DNA from: Bacillota bacterium
GTDB lineage: Bacteria; Bacillota; Bacilli; Alicyclobacillales; SLC66
NCBI GenBank assembly: GCA_021821225.1
Contig: JAKACR010000130.1
Location: 1-7,737 of the forward strand
Reading direction: 5' to 3'
DNA length: 7,737 nt
How positions within the stretch are numbered: the first letter of the stretch is position 1; each line of letters opens with the position of its first letter. A program made the position numbers and the translations under genes. The notes below the pieces were generated by a model. The model saw only the letters and a list, made by a program, of their open reading frames with translations. It ran no database searches and was not told the origin of the DNA. Of the stretch, positions 5,775 through 7,737 are shown piece after piece.

Positions 5775-6466
5775 ACCGGCGTCGGAAAGGCGGGAGCGCC
5801 CACAATCAATTCCTGCCGCCCGTCACCGTCGACATCGCCCGCCGCCAGCGAGGAGCCAAATACTTCCCGGTCCGCCCCCTCCCATTGCTCCACGATACGG
5901 CCATCCGCGATGGCGTAGAGCGTGACCCGCCCATTCCAGTCTTCGCCGCGCGGACCGGACAGGTGCGATGAGACGGCCACTTCAGGCAAGCCGTCCGCAT
6001 TCCAGTCAAGCGCTTCCACGGCCGATCCGAGGCGGGCGTAGTCTTCATTTCCGTACCACCTGTGAAGCAGTTCGGACGTTTTTCCAGAAAATACAGAGAT
6101 GGCCCCGCATTGGACGTTATCGGGAGAATTGGCCCTGGGAGCGCCGACGACGATCTCCTTTGCGCCGTCGCCATCGAGGTCGGTCAGCGTGAACGATGTG
6201 CCGAAGCAGCCGCCGTCAAAGTTTCCCTGCAGGGTGAACAACACCTGGAAGCTGCCGGACAAGACGTAGATGCGACCGCAGTAGGGGTACGAAAGCGGGT
6301 TCACTCCCCCTTCCTCCTGCATGAGCGTGGCGGTGCTTGCGGCGATGACCCATTCCTCATGACCGTCGCCATCGACATCCCCGCAGGCGACCTGATGCCC
6401 ATAGCGATCGTTTTCCCGCTCTCCTTCCAATTGCGCCTGTAAATAAAATGAGAATTGATTGCTCAC
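5771..6466 (-). CDS. FG-GAP (integrin-like) propeller, N-half, probably frameshifted
   Basis: GTG start at 6464-6466, preceded by a GGGAGAGG-type purine run about 5 bases upstream; 231 residues. The longer frame back to a TTG at 6574 has no ribosome site and would cross the likely promoter. Four FG-GAP blades are visible, each with a calcium-binding loop: D30-x-D32-G-D34-G, D96-x-D98-G-D100-G, D154-x-N156-x-D158-G and D211-x-D213-G-D215-G, typically followed by an ExxVxxAP-like strand. Such blades build a ligand- or partner-binding disc of seven. There is no signal peptide, although FG-GAP proteins are usually exported, so this one probably works in the cytoplasm. It breaks off after GAPAFPTPV at TGA, and the next frame continues TGSGRVLVYS as a propeller would. 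Confidence 0.85.
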   Translation of the reverse strand: MSNQFSFYLQAQLEGERENDRYGHQVACGDVDGDGHEEWVIAASTATLMQEEGGVNPLSYPYCGRIYVLSGSFQVLFTLQGNFDGGCFGTSFTLTDLDGDGAKEIVVGAPRANSPDNVQCGAISVFSGKTSELLHRWYGNEDYARLGSAVEALDWNADGLPEVAVSSHLSGPRGEDWNGRVTLYAIADGRIVEQWEGADREVFGSSLAAGDVDGDGRQELIVGAPAFPTPV

Positions 6467-6503
6467 CCTGCCCTCTCCCCGGTCTCTGGCGTCTCGCCAT
6501 CTC

Positions 6504-6529
6504 AATGTATGTCTGGCTGACACGGCGGT
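6504..6529 (-). promoter_or_regulatory. Sigma-K-like promoter before the propeller gene
   Basis: On the minus strand AC (6528-6529) is followed after exactly 16 bp by CATACATTG (6503-6511), close to AC-N16-CATANNNTA with the final A replaced by G. The start would lie near 6496, about 30 bases before the GTG at 6466, which agrees with the ribosome site chosen for that gene and speaks against the TTG at 6574. Confidence 0.4.
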
Positions 6530-6583
6530 GAGGGCATCTACTCCGTTCTTCAAATGGACTTGTGCACCGGGCAATCACGGGGT

Positions 6584-6610
6584 ACGCACGACGCGGCGCG
6601 GAATATGCTG
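6584..6610 (+). promoter_or_regulatory. Weak sigma-K-like site before the right-hand GT4 gene
   Basis: AC (6584-6585) is followed after 16 bp by AATATGCTG (6602-6610), one base off CATANNNTG, the form found at the two minus-strand sites. Transcription would begin close to 6615-6620, leaving a leader of 15-20 bases. This is the weakest of the three sites and overlaps the inverted repeat at 6608-6635. Confidence 0.25.
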
Positions 6611-6642
6611 AGAAAAACGGGGTGGAACTTCTCAGATGAGAA
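6608..6642 (+). promoter_or_regulatory. Inverted repeats around ribosome site and start codon
   Basis: CTGAGAA (6608-6614) and TTCTCAG (6629-6635) are perfect 7-bp inverse arms with the GGGGTGG ribosome site in the loop. TTCTC (6629-6633) can instead pair with GAGAA (6638-6642), placing the ATG at the stem-loop edge. The two pairings exclude one another, so this may control translation, or be a repressor site. Confidence 0.45.
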
Positions 6643-7736
6643 TTCTGATCGCGACCTATTGGCCCCTGCCTCATATCGGAGGTGTCTCGACCTACATCGA
6701 TACGCTGGCGGCGGGCCTGGAGGGCATGGGCCACCAGGTTGAGGTGCTGGGTCAGCTTCCGGATCTGTCCGGCTATCACCTGCGCAAGAGCGGCCATGCC
6801 ATGGGTAAATCCTTACTCGCGGATGTGACGGAAGCGGAGATTGTGCGCGGCTACAAAGAGCATGGGGTCGACATCACCCCCTGGATCGCCTGGCGGGAGA
6901 CTGAAAAATACTTTTTTGGTTATATATTACATCACTGCGCGCTGGAGCAATACGACCTGATCCATGCGCAGGATATTGTGTCGGCCTTTGCGATTGCTAA
7001 CGTCAAGCCGGACTCCGTTTCTCTCGTGGCGACCATTCACGGCTGTCTGGCGACGGAGTGGACGGAGACGGGAGAGTGGCGTTTCCGGACGAACATGGAA
7101 AAAGAGTATATCCGTTTAGAAGAATATTATGGGTCGATGACACCGGACCACCTGATCCTGCCGAGCTGCTGGCTGGCGAACCGTCTCGCCGCGTTTGCGG
7201 TCGCGCATCCCCGCGCCGAGGTGATTGCTTACGGCCTTGGCGAAAAAAAACACGTCGAGTTGATGCCTGGAGAGTTTCGCGCTGCGTCGGGCACTGCGCC
7301 GGACTCCACGTCGGGCGTCAGGCAAAAGACCATCGTCTGTGTGGCGCGGCTGGTCGCCGTCAAAGGTCACCGCTACCTTGTGCAGGCCCTGCACCTGATG
7401 CGCCAACGCGATGCAGAATTTGTCTGCCGATTGGCCGGCGACGGCGCGTTGCGCTCGGAACTGGAAGACCAGGTGAAGCGGCTGGGATTGCAGGATTGCG
7501 TAGAATTTCTGGGCGATGTCCCGGATGCCAAAGCGGTGTTGGCGACGGCGGACGTTGTGGTCCTTCCCTCCCTACAGGACAACCTGCCCTTTGCGGTCAT
7601 GGAAGCGCAGGCACTGGGGAAACCAGTCGTGGCGAGCGCGGTGGGCGGAATTGTGGAAATGATCCAGGACGGGATCGACGGGTTTCTCGTTCCGTCCAGG
7701 GATGTGGAGCAATTGTCCGCGCACCTGTCGCTTTGA
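6636..7736 (+). CDS. GT4-family glycosyltransferase, short C-terminus
   Basis: ATG at 6636 with a modest GGGGTGG site 10 bases upstream; 366 residues to a TGA at 7734-7736. It is a third GT4 paralogue of the same subgroup: MRILIATYWPLPHIGGVSTY at the N-terminus, ATIHGCLATE with H135, EEYYG (162-166), R238/K243 (VARLVAVKG) and D315-x7-E323 (QDNLPFAVME), then VGGIVEM. The siblings continue for about 45 residues after this point with the final helices that fold back on the N-domain; here the chain ends at DVEQLSAHLSL. The stop may be an authentic truncation or a frameshift close to the end, and with one base left in the window this cannot be settled. It is divergent from the propeller gene across about 170 bp. 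Confidence 0.9.
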   Translation: MRILIATYWPLPHIGGVSTYIDTLAAGLEGMGHQVEVLGQLPDLSGYHLRKSGHAMGKSLLADVTEAEIVRGYKEHGVDITPWIAWRETEKYFFGYILHHCALEQYDLIHAQDIVSAFAIANVKPDSVSLVATIHGCLATEWTETGEWRFRTNMEKEYIRLEEYYGSMTPDHLILPSCWLANRLAAFAVAHPRAEVIAYGLGEKKHVELMPGEFRAASGTAPDSTSGVRQKTIVCVARLVAVKGHRYLVQALHLMRQRDAEFVCRLAGDGALRSELEDQVKRLGLQDCVEFLGDVPDAKAVLATADVVVLPSLQDNLPFAVMEAQALGKPVVASAVGGIVEMIQDGIDGFLVPSRDVEQLSAHLSL

Positions 7737-7737
7737 G

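Noticed and set aside
5771..5778. Programmed -1 frameshift at the TTT run
   Set aside because: The codons do not form an X_XXY_YYZ slippery heptamer in the upstream frame and no downstream stem stood out.
6467..6574. Upstream TTG start adding 36 residues to the propeller protein
   Set aside because: No ribosome site at the TTG, the added residues do not look like a blade or a signal peptide, and the predicted promoter lies between TTG and GTG.

Overview
The window comes from a GC-rich bacterium, most likely a Gram-positive endospore former of the Bacilli (inferred). Strong GGAGG-type ribosome sites, frequent GTG and TTG starts, one clean housekeeping-type promoter, and two or three sites resembling sporulation sigma-K promoters all point that way. 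No rRNA, tRNA, phage or insertion-sequence gene was seen.

Left part (1-960): the 3' end of an unrecognised protein (3-287, +). Next comes a 58-aa, two-helix membrane protein with a TTG start (357-533, +). It converges, across a structured 146-bp spacer, on a 59-aa zinc-ribbon protein (680-859, -), which has its own sigma-A-like promoter and a dyad between promoter and ribosome site.

Centre (983-6466, all -): a tightly spaced gene row, transcribed right to left. It starts with a seven-bladed FG-GAP (integrin-like) beta-propeller split over two overlapping reading frames (5771-6466 and the front of 3885-5774). The second frame runs on through a Pro/Ala linker into a full GT4 glycosyltransferase. 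Then come a 93-aa protein with two copies of an unusual W-x6-[LV]-P-x2-Y-x-I-P-D motif (3570-3851), a 370-bp gap with a mosaic repeat array and a sigma-K-like site, a second GT4 enzyme (1988-3199), a basic/coiled-coil protein ending in the same IPD motif (1078-1953), and a 32-aa ORF that overlaps it (983-1081).

Right edge (6636-7736, +): a third GT4 paralogue, divergent from the propeller gene, that stops about 40 residues short of its siblings.

How it may work together (inference): three related cytoplasmic glycosyltransferases, a propeller without a visible signal peptide fused to one of them, and two structural-looking proteins sharing a short repeat would suit a sugar-decorating system for a cell or spore surface layer. 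Sigma-K-like sites in front of both - strand units, and a weaker one before the + strand gene, point to the mother cell late in sporulation. The best candidates for something undescribed are the IPD repeat motif and the propeller-GT4 fusion.
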